A stretch of 64,000 nucleotides of DNA from CAVVUC01 sp963751395. GTDB lineage: Bacteria > Verrucomicrobiota > Verrucomicrobiia > Chthoniobacterales > Chthoniobacteraceae. Below the pieces are notes generated by a model. The model worked only from the letters and a program-made list of their open reading frames with translations, was not told where the DNA came from and did not search any database. Each line of letters opens with the position of its first letter. Within the stretch, counting starts at the first letter, position 1. Below are positions 26,121 to 35,531 of the stretch, in pieces. The DNA lies in the NCBI GenBank assembly GCA_963751395.1, contig CAVVUC010000002.1, positions 1,736,001-1,800,000 of the forward strand. The letters run 5' to 3'. The position numbers and the translations under genes were made by a program.

Positions 26121-27034
26121 GCGACAGGCCAGTTGTACATTTTCCGCTGCCCGAAATCGGGCTGGGTGCAGCCGATGCATGGGCCGAGGCTTTGCACGCA
26201 GTGGGACACGCCGCCGTTGAAGCCGCGCGCCACGCAGTCGCCCCGCGTGCTCTTGCCATAGCAACCGAGCGAAAACATGCAGCCGATGTCCCCAAATTTC
26301 GTTGCTTCGGGCATGTTGCGATACGGGCACTCGTCGTGGATTCGAGGCCCGAAGAACTTCACCGGGCGCAGGAAACTGTCGAGCGGCGGCACGCCGAAAT
26401 TGATCACATGCACCAGCGTGCCGATCATCCAGTCCGGATGCGGCGGGCAGCCGGGGATGCGGATGAATGGTTTTGAAATGCCGTTGTTCTGGAGAAAAGT
26501 GATGGCATCCATCGCACCGGTCGGGTTGCCGGGCGCTGCCGGGATTCCACCGAACGCGGCGCACGCACCGACGGCCACCACCGCATCGGCGGCGGCGGCG
26601 GCCAGCAGCAGGTGATCCTTGAACGGCATGCCGCCGAACGTGCAGGCGGTCGGGATCAACGTCGGCACCGCCCCCTCGACCACCAGGATGTAACCGCCGC
26701 GGCTGATGGTGTTGTTCACCACGTCCTGGGCGAGCTGGCCCGTCGCGGTGGAAATGGTCTGGTGGAACTGCAGCGAGATGTGCTTGGTCAAAAGCGAGAG
26801 CGGCAGCAGCGGATAACTGTTCAGCAGCGAGACCGAGCAACCGGAGCAGTTCGATCCTTCGAGCCACAACACCGGTGTCCGGCCCGCCGCGAGCGATTCC
26901 ACCGCCTGTGCCATATGCGGGATGATCGTTTGGCCCAGGCCCCAGAGGGCCGCGAGACGCGTGCCGATGCGCAGGAACTCGCGCCGGTTCACGCCCTCCG
27001 CCGGCGGGGATTGATCATGAGGGTTTTCAGGCAT
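26117..27034 (-). CDS. [NiFe]-hydrogenase small subunit, Tat-exported
   Basis: 305 residues from ATG 27034, preceded by GGAGA; a TTG 18 nt upstream is in frame but less likely. Tat leader NRREFLRIG (RR at 17-18). The iron-sulfur ligands are complete: proximal CSGC (C63, C66), the Cys of VGACAAFGG and PGCPPHPD; distal HDEC plus GCMFSLGC; medial GDC and CIGC. The proximal site lacks the extra cysteines of oxygen-tolerant membrane hydrogenases. No C-terminal membrane helix is present, so the enzyme may be soluble or bound through partners. It transfers electrons between the Ni site and an acceptor, here possibly the multihaem protein. Confidence 0.9.
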   Translation of the reverse strand: MPENPHDQSPPAEGVNRREFLRIGTRLAALWGLGQTIIPHMAQAVESLAAGRTPVLWLEGSNCSGCSVSLLNSYPLLPLSLLTKHISLQFHQTISTATGQLAQDVVNNTISRGGYILVVEGAVPTLIPTACTFGGMPFKDHLLLAAAAADAVVAVGACAAFGGIPAAPGNPTGAMDAITFLQNNGISKPFIRIPGCPPHPDWMIGTLVHVINFGVPPLDSFLRPVKFFGPRIHDECPYRNMPEATKFGDIGCMFSLGCYGKSTRGDCVARGFNGGVSHCVQSLGPCIGCTQPDFGQRKMYNWPVA

Positions 27035-27048
27035 GGATGGTCTCCGGT

Positions 27049-28567
27049 TCAATGGACTGCGCAGGAAAGACAGGGATCAAAAGAGCGGACAACGCGCACC
27101 GCCTCGATCGGCGAAGCGGGATTGGCGATGGGCGTACCGATGAGCGATTGCTCCATCGCGCCGGCCTGGCCGCTGTCATCGCGCGGCGAGGCGTTCCAAG
27201 TCGTCGGCACCACACATTGATAACGCGACACCAGCCCGCCGGTCAGTTGCAGCCAGTGCCCGAGCGCCCCACGCGCCGCCTCGGTGAGGCCCGACACCGC
27301 TTCCGGCCGAGGGGATCGTGAAAGAGGTGAATGCCGCCGCGCCCGGAACGAGCATATTCACCCATTCCTCGCACCGGTCGGCGATCACCTTGCACTCGAG
27401 CGCCCGTGCCGCATGACGGCCCATGACGGAGTTGAGTTCGCCCACGGTTCGGCCGGTCTGCGACAAAACCGCAGGCACCAGCGAATTAATCGCGGCATTC
27501 GTGCCGGCGGTATAGGCCACCAGCACCCGCGCAAGCGGCCCCACCTGCATCACCTTGCCGTTGTAGCGCGGCGCCTTGAGCCAGGAGTAGGCGCTGCTCT
27601 TCGTGGCGTCCGGCGTCGTGTCTTCCTGGAACGGATGCAGTCCCGATGCGGATGAATACCACGACCATCCGACGTATTCCTGAATCTTCGTTTGATCCAA
27701 TGCGCTCATGGCACCGTTCATGAGCACGCCGGACGGGAGCAGCTTCGCCGAGCCGCTCGCGTTCTCGTTGAACACGCCGTAGGAGAGGTAATTCGTCGGC
27801 CCCTTTCCATAGGTGAAGTAATTGGGAAACTCCTTCGCCACGGCGATGACATCCGGGACGTAGGAGTTATCGACAAAGGCCTTGATCTTGCGGATCAAAA
27901 CGAGCGCATCCTGAATCTGCCTGGCAGTGAGACGGGGTGTCGCGCCGCCGGGGACCAGCGACGCGACATGGGGAAGCTTGCCTCCGAACATGGCGCAGAA
28001 CTTGGAAGCCTCGGACCGGATTTCGAGAGCCATGAGATAGTTCCGGATCGCGCCAAGATTGATGTCGAGGTTCGCCAGATAATCGCCGTCGAAGCGCGGC
28101 AGGAACGGAGCCGCCGGGTAGTAGTTGGTGGAGCTGAGTTCCGATTGCACCCATGCCTTCAGGTAGTTCAACGCCGCGTCTTTCCCCTGGTATTGCAGCA
28201 CCGCCGTGATGTCGATGAAGTCGATCGCCGAGAGCGTGTAGAAATGGACGATGTGCGACTGGATGAAGTTCGCCGCCTGCGTGAGATTCCGGATCAGCAG
28301 TCCCTGCGTCGGCGGCTGCACTCCGAAAGCGGCATCCTGCGCCAGCACCGACGCGATCGCGTGCTCGACGGGGCAGACGCCGCAGATGCGTTGTGTGATC
28401 TGCTGCGCGTCGAGCGGACTGCGGCCTTTCAGGATCGCCTCGAATCCTCGAAAGGACTCGCCCGCGGCGTAGGCGGCGCTCACGACGCCGTTGGTGGTCT
28501 CCACTCTTACGGAGAGATGCCCCTCGATGCGCGTGATGGGATCAATGGTGATGGTCTGGACTGGCAT
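27049..28567 (-). CDS. [NiFe]-hydrogenase large subunit, apparent frameshift; no C-terminal maturation peptide
   Basis: The N-terminal part (ATG 28567) carries ITIDPITRIEGHL and the first nickel-binding motif QRICGVCPVEHA (C62, C65). The frame departs from the family near 27300 (after FTSFTIPSAGSGV) and would end at 27176. The expected C-terminus continues in another frame: GLTEAARGALGHWLQL through SFDPCLSCAVH, with TGA at 27049-27051. One extra base near 27300-27330 explains the break. The protein ends exactly at the His after DPCLSC, so there is no peptide for the usual endopeptidase to remove. Full length would be about 505 residues. The large gene precedes the small gene, the reverse of common operons. 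Confidence 0.85.
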
Positions 28568-28603
28568 TGCTGGGTGGTTGTTAAAGTTGGTTTCGCGATC
28601 TGC

Positions 28604-31600
28604 TCATGGTGACACCACCACACGGTAAAAGCGTTGCTTGCTGCCGGCCCCGGCGGGGTCCGTGAAAACGATCGGGCCGCCATTGCCGGCAAGCGGCGCA
28701 CCCACGTCCTGCCACAAAGCGGGGGTCAGCGAATCGGAGCGCTGGAACTGGTAATTGTGGCCGGGAACCGAGACCACGGAGAGCTGGATGTCGGAGCCGG
28801 AAGTGGCGAGTCCCTGAACACGCACGCTGCTGGAATCGAGCACCGTGCCGTTGTTCTGGAAGTTGGCCGGCAAAGCGCTCGCGCCGGTGATGAGATCGAG
28901 CACTCCGTTGTTCACGAAAAGTCCGGTCGTCTGAACCGAAGCTCCGCCGATGAACCGCATCGTGCCGACGTTGGTCACCGAGCCGTTGATGATGAGAGGG
29001 CCGCTGTCATCCGAGAGCACCGTTCCTTCGTTGACCAGTTTGCCGGTGATGGTTCCGTTCCCCGTCAACAAGCTGCCGGCACCGATCTTCACGTTGCCTG
29101 CGGTGATCGCTCCGCCGCGCAGCTTCAACGCGCCGCCGTTGATCGCCTGGACGGTCGCGGACGGACCGCTGTTGATGAAACCGCTGACACCAAGCGTGCC
29201 GGAAAGGACGGTCGTGCTGCCGGTGTGGCTGTGCGTTCCCGACAACACCCAGTTGCCGGTTCCGGATTTCACGAAGCTGGTCGGTCCGCCGTAATCGCCA
29301 AGCGCCGTGGCGAAAGTGTTGTCGCCGGTGTTTCCACCCGTCAGGGTCAATGTCCGCGCGCCGGCATTTTCCCACAGGTTCAGCGAGGCGGGAGCCGTGA
29401 AGCTGAGTGTCGCCAACGGCGTGGAGCCGGAAGCGTCAAGCGTTCCGCCTCCGCCGATCGTGCTCAGGCAGATCTGCCGGTCCGTGGACTGGGCCGTGGC
29501 GCCTGTGTATTGGAGCGTGCCGCCCTGGAAGCGCAATCCCATCGCCGAGGCGGTTTCCGTGGACGAATGATTGCCCAGGCTGCTGTTCACCCCGTAGTTG
29601 GAGAGCGATGCGACATTCAAGATTCCGCCGGCGAATCTCGTTGCGCCGGAGTACGTGTTGGCTGTTCCGGTGATGAACACCCTGCCGCTCCCGGCCATCA
29701 CGATGTCGCCGGTTCCGGAAACAAGATTGGAGACTGCCAGAGTTGTGTAATAAAGGTCGCCCCGGTTGAACATCAGCGTCGCGTTGTTGACGATGTCGCC
29801 GACGCCCGGTGTTCCGCTGCTGCCGCCGTTGCCGATTTGCAGCGTGCCGGCGTTGATGGTGGTCACGCCCACGTAGGCGTTGTTGCCGTTCAGCGTGAAA
29901 GTTCCCGTGCCGCTCTTGGTCAGTGCGATGCGCCGGAGACCGTTTGCGCTGCTGCCTCCGACGATGTCGCCATCAAACGTGCTGCTCGCATTCGCCGCGC
30001 CAACTGTCAGGGTGTCCGTGCCGGAGGAAACGTAAGTCGCGCCAATGAGCCCCGTGCCGTTCAACTCATCCACGGTGATTGAGCTGCCGTCGAGATACCA
30101 GATGGCGTTGCCGGCGATGGTCACATCCTTGTTCGCGGCGAGCGTCCTGTTGCTCGACATCTTCACGCTGCCCTCATTGACGATCATCGGGCCGGTGAAT
30201 GTCTGGTTTGCCGAGATCGTGAGCCGGGCCGTGCCCGTCTTGATCAAACTGCCGGCACCGCTCATCATGCCACTCAGGGTTGCGGCACCGTCTCCGCCGA
30301 TAATGAATGGCCCGGCTGCGGTGATGTTGCCGGAAATCGTCAGCGTCTGGCCGGCCTTCGTGACATCGAACTCGCCGCCGCCGGCTCCCACCGTGAAGCC
30401 GCGGGTGAAGGTCGCAGTGTTGCCACGGTATAAAAGCGTGCCCTTGCTGCTCGCGTCGCCGAGAGTGATGGCGCTCGTGGCGTTGCCGAAACTGCTCGCT
30501 CCGCCGGTCACGGCGATGACGCCCGCGCTGACTGTCCCGCCGCTGATCGAGGTCGTTCCTGTGTAGGTGTTGTTGTCGTTGAGAGTCAGCGTGCCGGGGC
30601 CCGACTTGATCAACGGCATCGTCCCACCCAGAAGCCCGGTTCCGCCGAACACGTAGTCTTTCGTCGCGCTCACTGTCACCGACGCAGGCGAGAGTGTGCC
30701 ATTGAGACTGACGGACGGACTCGCCGATCCGCTGTCATCGAAGATCACACTCGCGCCGTTGTTGAAGGCGGAAGGCGTCGTTGCATTCAACCGCCAGTTT
30801 GTCCCGCTTCCGCCCAGCCACGCGTTCCCTGCGCCATCTCCCGCCCAAAGCAGATAGCTCGACGCGACATTCAACGACACCGTTCCGAGGTTGGAATCGA
30901 CCGAGTTACTTGAGTCGCGTGCGGCAACGGTGAAGGAGTCAGACCCGGTGTAACCGAGTTCCGGGTAGTAGGTGAGAATCTTCCCGCTTACTGCAACGGT
31001 TCCATGCAGAGGCTGTGTCACGATGCGGACTGTCGCCGTGGCAGGAGTGACGCCCAGTGTCGTGGAAACGGGTATGGCAGCCACACTGAGCGAGGTGCCG
31101 GTTACGACTGGCGACGCCGGAGGTGCGCCTTCGCCGCCGGTTCCGTTGTGGCAACTGTAGCAACCGATCTGATATCCTCGCCAAAATGTCAGATATTCCG
31201 GGGAGACATCCTTCCGTTTCATCGAACGGGACGCCTGCATCTGCGACAACACCGTTCCCCGCCAGTTGCTTCCGTGGCAGTTGGTGCAACCCGTTCTGCG
31301 GGAACTGGATTTATGGGAGCTTTCCCCCCACGTTGTGCTCATCGGATGCAACCCGTGCGGACCGCCCGTGTATTGCGCCGCCGTGGAGACAGGCGGGGCG
31401 ACTGCGTGGCAGGCCGTGCATTCCGCCAGGACGCCAATGTGACCCTGAATGCTCTTGGATTGGACGTTGTCGTTCGGACCGGCCGGATACTCGGCATGAG
31501 TTGAACCGTGGCACGCCTGACACTTCATCCCGCCGTGGCCCGACGAGTATCGGTACAGGGACTTGCCGACGGCAGGCGTGTTCGGATTTGTCGCGAACGT

Positions 31601-32902
31601 CTGGTTCACCGCCACGCGCGGCAGGCCGGTGGAGGCGTCATAGACGGAGTCGTAGCGAATCTGGCCGTTGTTGCTGATCGCGGTGCCCGTGTGACACTGC
31701 TGGCAGTTCGGTTCGTCAAGCCAGCCGGTGCGGGTGGGAGAGCCGACCTGCCGCATGTTTCCGTGGCAGCTCTGGCACTGCATTTTCATCGAACCGTCCG
31801 CTGCAACCGCCGAGCCCATGGCTCCACGCAGGCAGCGCGTGCTGGAGCCGGGATGGCATTGATAACAGGCAGTGCGATTCGCCTCTGCGCCGAGCAGAAG
31901 ACCGTTGTCGGGATCGACCACGACCGAATGCCGGCTGTGCATCGCCTGCGTCAACGGCGACACGCCCGTGTACCCGCTTCCGGGCAGCGCCTCCGAGGCG
32001 TGACAGGCCGCGCAAAGAATCGGTTTCCCGGCAATCGCAACCGTCTTGTAAAGCCCGTCGGCGCGGTAAGACTTGGCGGCCAGCGCCTGCTGATAAAGCG
32101 TGGTGCCCAGCAGTGTGTCATCGTGCTTTTTCAGAATGTTCAACCGGAAATCCCGTTCCGCACTTGGATCGTTCACCCAGCCTCCAAACGGCTTCGCGTC
32201 GTTGCGCCTCGCGTTCGATGCGTGGCAGTTCCGGCAATCCATCTCGTCGGAGACGGGAACGACCACATCCGCCTGCGCCCGGAGCGTGTTTGTCGCGTCA
32301 TACGCCTTCAGTCGCAGCATCGGGTAGTAATTCTTCCGCCCCTGGTCGTCGGTGGGCGCGATCGGAATACCCGTCGCCTCAAAAAAATCGTTGGGGCTGT
32401 CCCACGCGAAAGCCTGGGGTGTGTTCGACGCTCCCGGCATCTTGAAGCCCGCCAGCCCCGCGTCCGCTGCCAGGCTCACTCCAAACAACGCCTGGGCGTG
32501 GGTCCAGAAGTTCGTCTTGCCCACGGAAGTCTTGTTGATCGATCCGGTCGCATCCGCCACCGCCTCGTAAGTCACCCGGACGCCGTCCGCGCCGGTCATC
32601 AGCGTGGTCACCATGGTCGCGCTGCTGGTGCCGGTCGAGTAAATGACCTGCGCGTTGACCGTGTTGTAAGGCGGCAGGATCGAGAACACCGAGTAATCGG
32701 AATCCATGCAATGCATGCCGAGATTGTTCCAGCCCACCAGGGTCCACTTCTCCGCTGCATGCCCCACAGGCGCTGCTGCCAGCGCCATCCAGCAAAGCGC
32801 CAGCATTACGAGCCGGGCAATTCTTTGGATAGGGAAAATCCGGGCGGCATCTGTTCGCATGGCGAAACAGCATCGAGGCATAGTTATGGCCGGGGTTGTC
32901 AT
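28604..32902 (-). CDS. Nine-haem cytochrome c fused to a beta-strand-repeat passenger
   Basis: About 1432 residues from ATG 32902 (GGTGAG just upstream); ATG 32860 is an alternative start that gives a tighter signal peptide. After the leader (ending PVGHA) comes a domain starting WTLVGWNNLGMHCMDSDYSVF. Nine CXXCH haem motifs follow at about 223, 297, 346, 376, 400, 461, 495, 539 and 581. An Ig/cadherin-like domain (about 612-680) and then about 650 residues of autotransporter-type beta-strand repeats (KSGPGTLTLNDNNTYTG, KSGTGTFTLNGNNAYVG) follow. The C-terminal 90 residues match those of the HAF protein. It starts the operon, 36 nt before the large subunit. It probably conducts electrons to or from the hydrogenase at the cell exterior; this is inferred. 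Confidence 0.85.
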   Translation of the reverse strand: MTTPAITMPRCCFAMRTDAARIFPIQRIARLVMLALCWMALAAAPVGHAAEKWTLVGWNNLGMHCMDSDYSVFSILPPYNTVNAQVIYSTGTSSATMVTTLMTGADGVRVTYEAVADATGSINKTSVGKTNFWTHAQALFGVSLAADAGLAGFKMPGASNTPQAFAWDSPNDFFEATGIPIAPTDDQGRKNYYPMLRLKAYDATNTLRAQADVVVPVSDEMDCRNCHASNARRNDAKPFGGWVNDPSAERDFRLNILKKHDDTLLGTTLYQQALAAKSYRADGLYKTVAIAGKPILCAACHASEALPGSGYTGVSPLTQAMHSRHSVVVDPDNGLLLGAEANRTACYQCHPGSSTRCLRGAMGSAVAADGSMKMQCQSCHGNMRQVGSPTRTGWLDEPNCQQCHTGTAISNNGQIRYDSVYDASTGLPRVAVNQTFATNPNTPAVGKSLYRYSSGHGGMKCQACHGSTHAEYPAGPNDNVQSKSIQGHIGVLAECTACHAVAPPVSTAAQYTGGPHGLHPMSTTWGESSHKSSSRRTGCTNCHGSNWRGTVLSQMQASRSMKRKDVSPEYLTFWRGYQIGCYSCHNGTGGEGAPPASPVVTGTSLSVAAIPVSTTLGVTPATATVRIVTQPLHGTVAVSGKILTYYPELGYTGSDSFTVAARDSSNSVDSNLGTVSLNVASSYLLWAGDGAGNAWLGGSGTNWRLNATTPSAFNNGASVIFDDSGSASPSVSLNGTLSPASVTVSATKDYVFGGTGLLGGTMPLIKSGPGTLTLNDNNTYTGTTSISGGTVSAGVIAVTGGASSFGNATSAITLGDASSKGTLLYRGNTATFTRGFTVGAGGGEFDVTKAGQTLTISGNITAAGPFIIGGDGAATLSGMMSGAGSLIKTGTARLTISANQTFTGPMIVNEGSVKMSSNRTLAANKDVTIAGNAIWYLDGSSITVDELNGTGLIGATYVSSGTDTLTVGAANASSTFDGDIVGGSSANGLRRIALTKSGTGTFTLNGNNAYVGVTTINAGTLQIGNGGSSGTPGVGDIVNNATLMFNRGDLYYTTLAVSNLVSGTGDIVMAGSGRVFITGTANTYSGATRFAGGILNVASLSNYGVNSSLGNHSSTETASAMGLRFQGGTLQYTGATAQSTDRQICLSTIGGGGTLDASGSTPLATLSFTAPASLNLWENAGARTLTLTGGNTGDNTFATALGDYGGPTSFVKSGTGNWVLSGTHSHTGSTTVLSGTLGVSGFINSGPSATVQAINGGALKLRGGAITAGNVKIGAGSLLTGNGTITGKLVNEGTVLSDDSGPLIINGSVTNVGTMRFIGGASVQTTGLFVNNGVLDLITGASALPANFQNNGTVLDSSSVRVQGLATSGSDIQLSVVSVPGHNYQFQRSDSLTPALWQDVGAPLAGNGGPIVFTDPAGAGSKQRFYRVVVSP

Positions 32903-33106
32903 GGTCTCACCAGTTTCTCTTCGCCTACGAACAACGACGAAGATCGCTGAAATAGCTTGCGTGCAGTTATCCGAAATCAACGAAAGATGCAACACATTTA
33001 TCTTGTCATCTGCTTGCTTTCTTTTGGCAAAACCCGGTCGCCCCATCTGCGAAATTCCATTGAAGCCGATCCATTATTCGGATCTTTCTCACGTTCACCG
33101 CTGTTT

Positions 33107-33156
33107 AAGGAGCGGCGGTTTGTAACCGCCGTGGGCGCTTGCAAGCGCCCCTCCTT
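33107..33156. repeat. REP-like three-way palindrome
   Basis: Outer arms AAGGAG and CTCCTT enclose two perfect hairpins: CGGCGGTT-tgt-AACCGCCG (33113-33131) and GGGCGCTT-gc-AAGCGCCC (33133-33150). This forms a closed cloverleaf of 50 bp. It lies in the gap between the cytochrome gene and the PliI-like gene. A degenerate half-copy is at 36943-36966. No associated transposase is in the window. Confidence 0.8.
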
Positions 33157-33219
33157 GGAGGTAGAAATCCCGGTTCCCTGATACTGGTAACCCACGAACC
33201 TCCATCAACAGCGCCAACA

Positions 33220-33801
33220 ATGAATACGCCAACACTCGCCGTCCTCTCACTCGCCTGCCTTTCGGCCACGCTCCTGAATGCCTCGGAACCCGAGGGCGCG
33301 AAACCATTCACCCAAACACTCTCCCTTCTGGGGATCACCTTCGATGTCCGAAGCGCGGTCGTGGAAGGCCGTCAGGAACTCATCGTGAAAACGACGGGGC
33401 TCAAACTCGCTCAGGAGGCAATCAAAGAGCCGTTCGACGGCACGATCACAGGCGCCGAGGTGGGCGATCTGAACGTGGATCGATCGCCCGAGCTTTATGT
33501 ATATGTGAGGCTTCCCGGCAAGGAGGCCCGCGCCCGGCTGATGGCGTGGTCGGCGAACAGGAAAAAGTCGCTGAGCGATATTCATCTCCCGGAACTGGCT
33601 GCCGGCGATGCGAAGCTGAAGGGGTATCGCGGTCACGATGAATATGCCGTGGTCGAGAGCACGCTGGTCCGCCGGTTTCCAATCTACAAGGATGGCGACA
33701 GCGACGACAAACCGACCGGAGGCACGCGCCAGTTTCAATACAAGCTCAAGGCCGGCGAGGCTGGCTGGTTGCTGCGCCTCGACAAGACGCTGGAGTATTG
33801 A
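33220..33801 (+). CDS. PliI-like periplasmic lysozyme-inhibitor family protein
   Basis: 193 residues from ATG 33220. A signal peptide (about 1-21, ending LLNA) is followed by a single domain: FTQTLSLLGITFDVRSA, ELIVKTTGLKLAQEAI, then FDGTITGAEVGDLNVDRSPELYVYV, matching the DLNxDxxPE segment of I-type lysozyme inhibitors. The remainder (LPELAAGDAKLKGYRGHDEYAVVES) fits the same fold. The family binds invertebrate lysozyme in the periplasm; the target here is not known. Stands alone. Confidence 0.65.
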   Translation: MNTPTLAVLSLACLSATLLNASEPEGAKPFTQTLSLLGITFDVRSAVVEGRQELIVKTTGLKLAQEAIKEPFDGTITGAEVGDLNVDRSPELYVYVRLPGKEARARLMAWSANRKKSLSDIHLPELAAGDAKLKGYRGHDEYAVVESTLVRRFPIYKDGDSDDKPTGGTRQFQYKLKAGEAGWLLRLDKTLEY

Positions 33802-33841
33802 AGGCTGGCGGCAGTGACGTGAACTGGCAGCCCGGTCCTGC

Positions 33842-34408
33842 TCAGCGATTCTCTTTTTGCAGCCGCTTCAGCTTTCCAGCCAGACCGGCCTTGGTCGCGG
33901 AGTTCATCCGGTCCACGAACAAAATGCCGTTGAGGTGATCGACCTCGTGCTGCAAGGCACGCGCGAGCAAGCCTGTGGCGGCGAAAGCGATCTCGCTCCC
34001 GTCGAGCAGCTTCGCCTTTACGCTCACAAAAGAGGAGCGCTGGATGTCGGCGGTGATGTCGGGAAAACTCAGGCAGCCCTCGGGGCCGGTTTCATGCTCG
34101 CTGCCAAGTTCGAGCTGCGGGTTTAGAAGAACGAGCGGCATCTGCTTTTTCAGCTCACACATTTTGCCTCCGATTGACATGGTGCTCGGGCGGTCCTCGA
34201 CGGCGGACACGTCGATCACCGTGAGTTGAATCGGCACGCCGACCTGCTGCGCCGCGAGCCCGACGCCGTTTGCCGAGCGCATCGTCTCGATCATGTCCGC
34301 GGCGAACTCGCGAATCTCGTCGGTGATCTCGCCGATCTGCTTGCCTTTCGCGCGCAGGACGGGGTTGCCGTATTTCACGATCTTCAAAACGCTCGCTTTT
34401 TTCATCAC
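33842..34408 (-). CDS. def: Peptide deformylase
   Basis: 188 residues. All three active-site motifs are present: NGVGLAAQQVGVP (GxGxAAxQ), GPEGCLSFPD (EGCLS) and LQHEVDHLNGILF (HExDH with the metal-binding histidines). It removes the formyl group from nascent proteins. Its start overlaps the exbD stop by 4 bp, so it is the last gene of the tonB-exbB-exbD-def cluster. Confidence 0.95.
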   Translation of the reverse strand: MMKKASVLKIVKYGNPVLRAKGKQIGEITDEIREFAADMIETMRSANGVGLAAQQVGVPIQLTVIDVSAVEDRPSTMSIGGKMCELKKQMPLVLLNPQLELGSEHETGPEGCLSFPDITADIQRSSFVSVKAKLLDGSEIAFAATGLLARALQHEVDHLNGILFVDRMNSATKAGLAGKLKRLQKENR

Positions 34409-34821
34409 TTCATTTCGGTAAACGCCGGGAGGTTGCTCACGCCGGATTCTTTCAACACGTCAATCAGCCGGATGATCGTCCCGAACGGCGCCTGCTTGTC
34501 GGCCTGAAGCGCGATCGGCGAGTTGTTCGATGCTTTCAGAAAATCCAGCAACACCGGCTTCAACTGCCCGATGGTTTCGACCGTGAATTTTTTCGCCTTG
34601 AAAGTGACGACGCCCTCCTTGTCCACAAACAGCGACTCCGGCTCGCTCGAGTTGGGCGCGGAGGTGGCGGTTGTCGAGTCGGGCAGCTTGATGAGGATCT
34701 CGGGCTGATCGCGCCGGAAGGTCGTCGTGACGATGACGAAGATGAGCAGGATCGCCAGGATGTCGATGAGCGACACAATGATGACCGTCGGCAACTTTCG
34801 CTGGCGCGAGTAGAACTTCAT
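34405..34821 (-). CDS. exbD: ExbD/TolR-type biopolymer transport protein
   Basis: 138 residues. An N-terminal cytoplasmic stretch, one membrane helix (LPTVIIVSLIDILAILLIFVIVTTTF) with the conserved Asp in LIDILAILL, then a periplasmic domain (PEILIKLPDS..., PIALQADKQAPFGTIIRLIDVLKESG). It converts the proton gradient into energy for TonB- or TolA-type proteins, together with the ExbB partner upstream. Overlaps both neighbours by 4 bp. Confidence 0.88.
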   Translation of the reverse strand: MKFYSRQRKLPTVIIVSLIDILAILLIFVIVTTTFRRDQPEILIKLPDSTTATSAPNSSEPESLFVDKEGVVTFKAKKFTVETIGQLKPVLLDFLKASNNSPIALQADKQAPFGTIIRLIDVLKESGVSNLPAFTEMK

Positions 34822-35531
34822 ACCGTCTCTTCAAACTCGTCCGTCGGCAGCGGGCGCGTGGATGCGATGCTGTGGCGCTTGTGCTTTTGGTAGTAACACT
34901 TCGCGAGCAGATCGGCGATGAGCGACTCCATCTCGGCGGCCATCGTCTCGATCCGCTTCGAGTAATAGCTGTAGGCGATGAGCGTCGGGATCGCGATGGC
35001 CATGCCGACGACCGTCGTGCTGAGCGCCTCGGAAATGCCTTTGGCGATGCCGCGCGGGTCGCTCACCGTCGCGCTCGCGCCGAGGTTTGCGAAGACCGTG
35101 ACGAGCCCCGAGACCGCGCCGAGCAGGCCGAGCAACGGCGCAATGCCGACGACGACCTCCAGCACGACAAGCCCGCTCTCCATTCGCACGATCTCATGGC
35201 GGGCGCGCGTCTGCACGGCTTCGATGTTCTCCGACTTCGGCCACTGGAGATGCTGAAGGCCGACCTGCACGATCCGTCCGAGCGGCGACCGGTCGCCGCG
35301 CACGAGCCGGGCAAGCCGCACGATCGCCTCGGTCTCGTCCGCCGGCTGGAGTTCCTCGATGCTTTTCTCGATCAAGGGCGGAATCACCAGCTTGCGCCGC
35401 AGGGCGATGCCGCGGAGCAGGATCACCGCGAGTGCAACCACCGAGCAGAGCAAAAGGAGGATCATGAAAAATCCGCCCTGGATGAAAAAGTGAATGATGG
35501 ATTGGGCCGACGTGGCTACGGGATAGATCAT
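34818..35531 (-). CDS. exbB: ExbB/TolQ/MotA-family proton channel protein
   Basis: 237 residues with three membrane helices: FFIQGGFFMILLLLCSVVALAVIL, then GLVVLEVVVGIAPLLGLLGAVSGLVTVFANLG and AKGISEALSTTVVGMAIAIPTLIAY, which contains the pore-lining segment. The cytoplasmic loop carries VRLARLVRGDRSPLGRIVQVGL. It starts directly after the TonB-like gene and overlaps exbD by 4 bp. Confidence 0.88.
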   Translation of the reverse strand: MIYPVATSAQSIIHFFIQGGFFMILLLLCSVVALAVILLRGIALRRKLVIPPLIEKSIEELQPADETEAIVRLARLVRGDRSPLGRIVQVGLQHLQWPKSENIEAVQTRARHEIVRMESGLVVLEVVVGIAPLLGLLGAVSGLVTVFANLGASATVSDPRGIAKGISEALSTTVVGMAIAIPTLIAYSYYSKRIETMAAEMESLIADLLAKCYYQKHKRHSIASTRPLPTDEFEETV

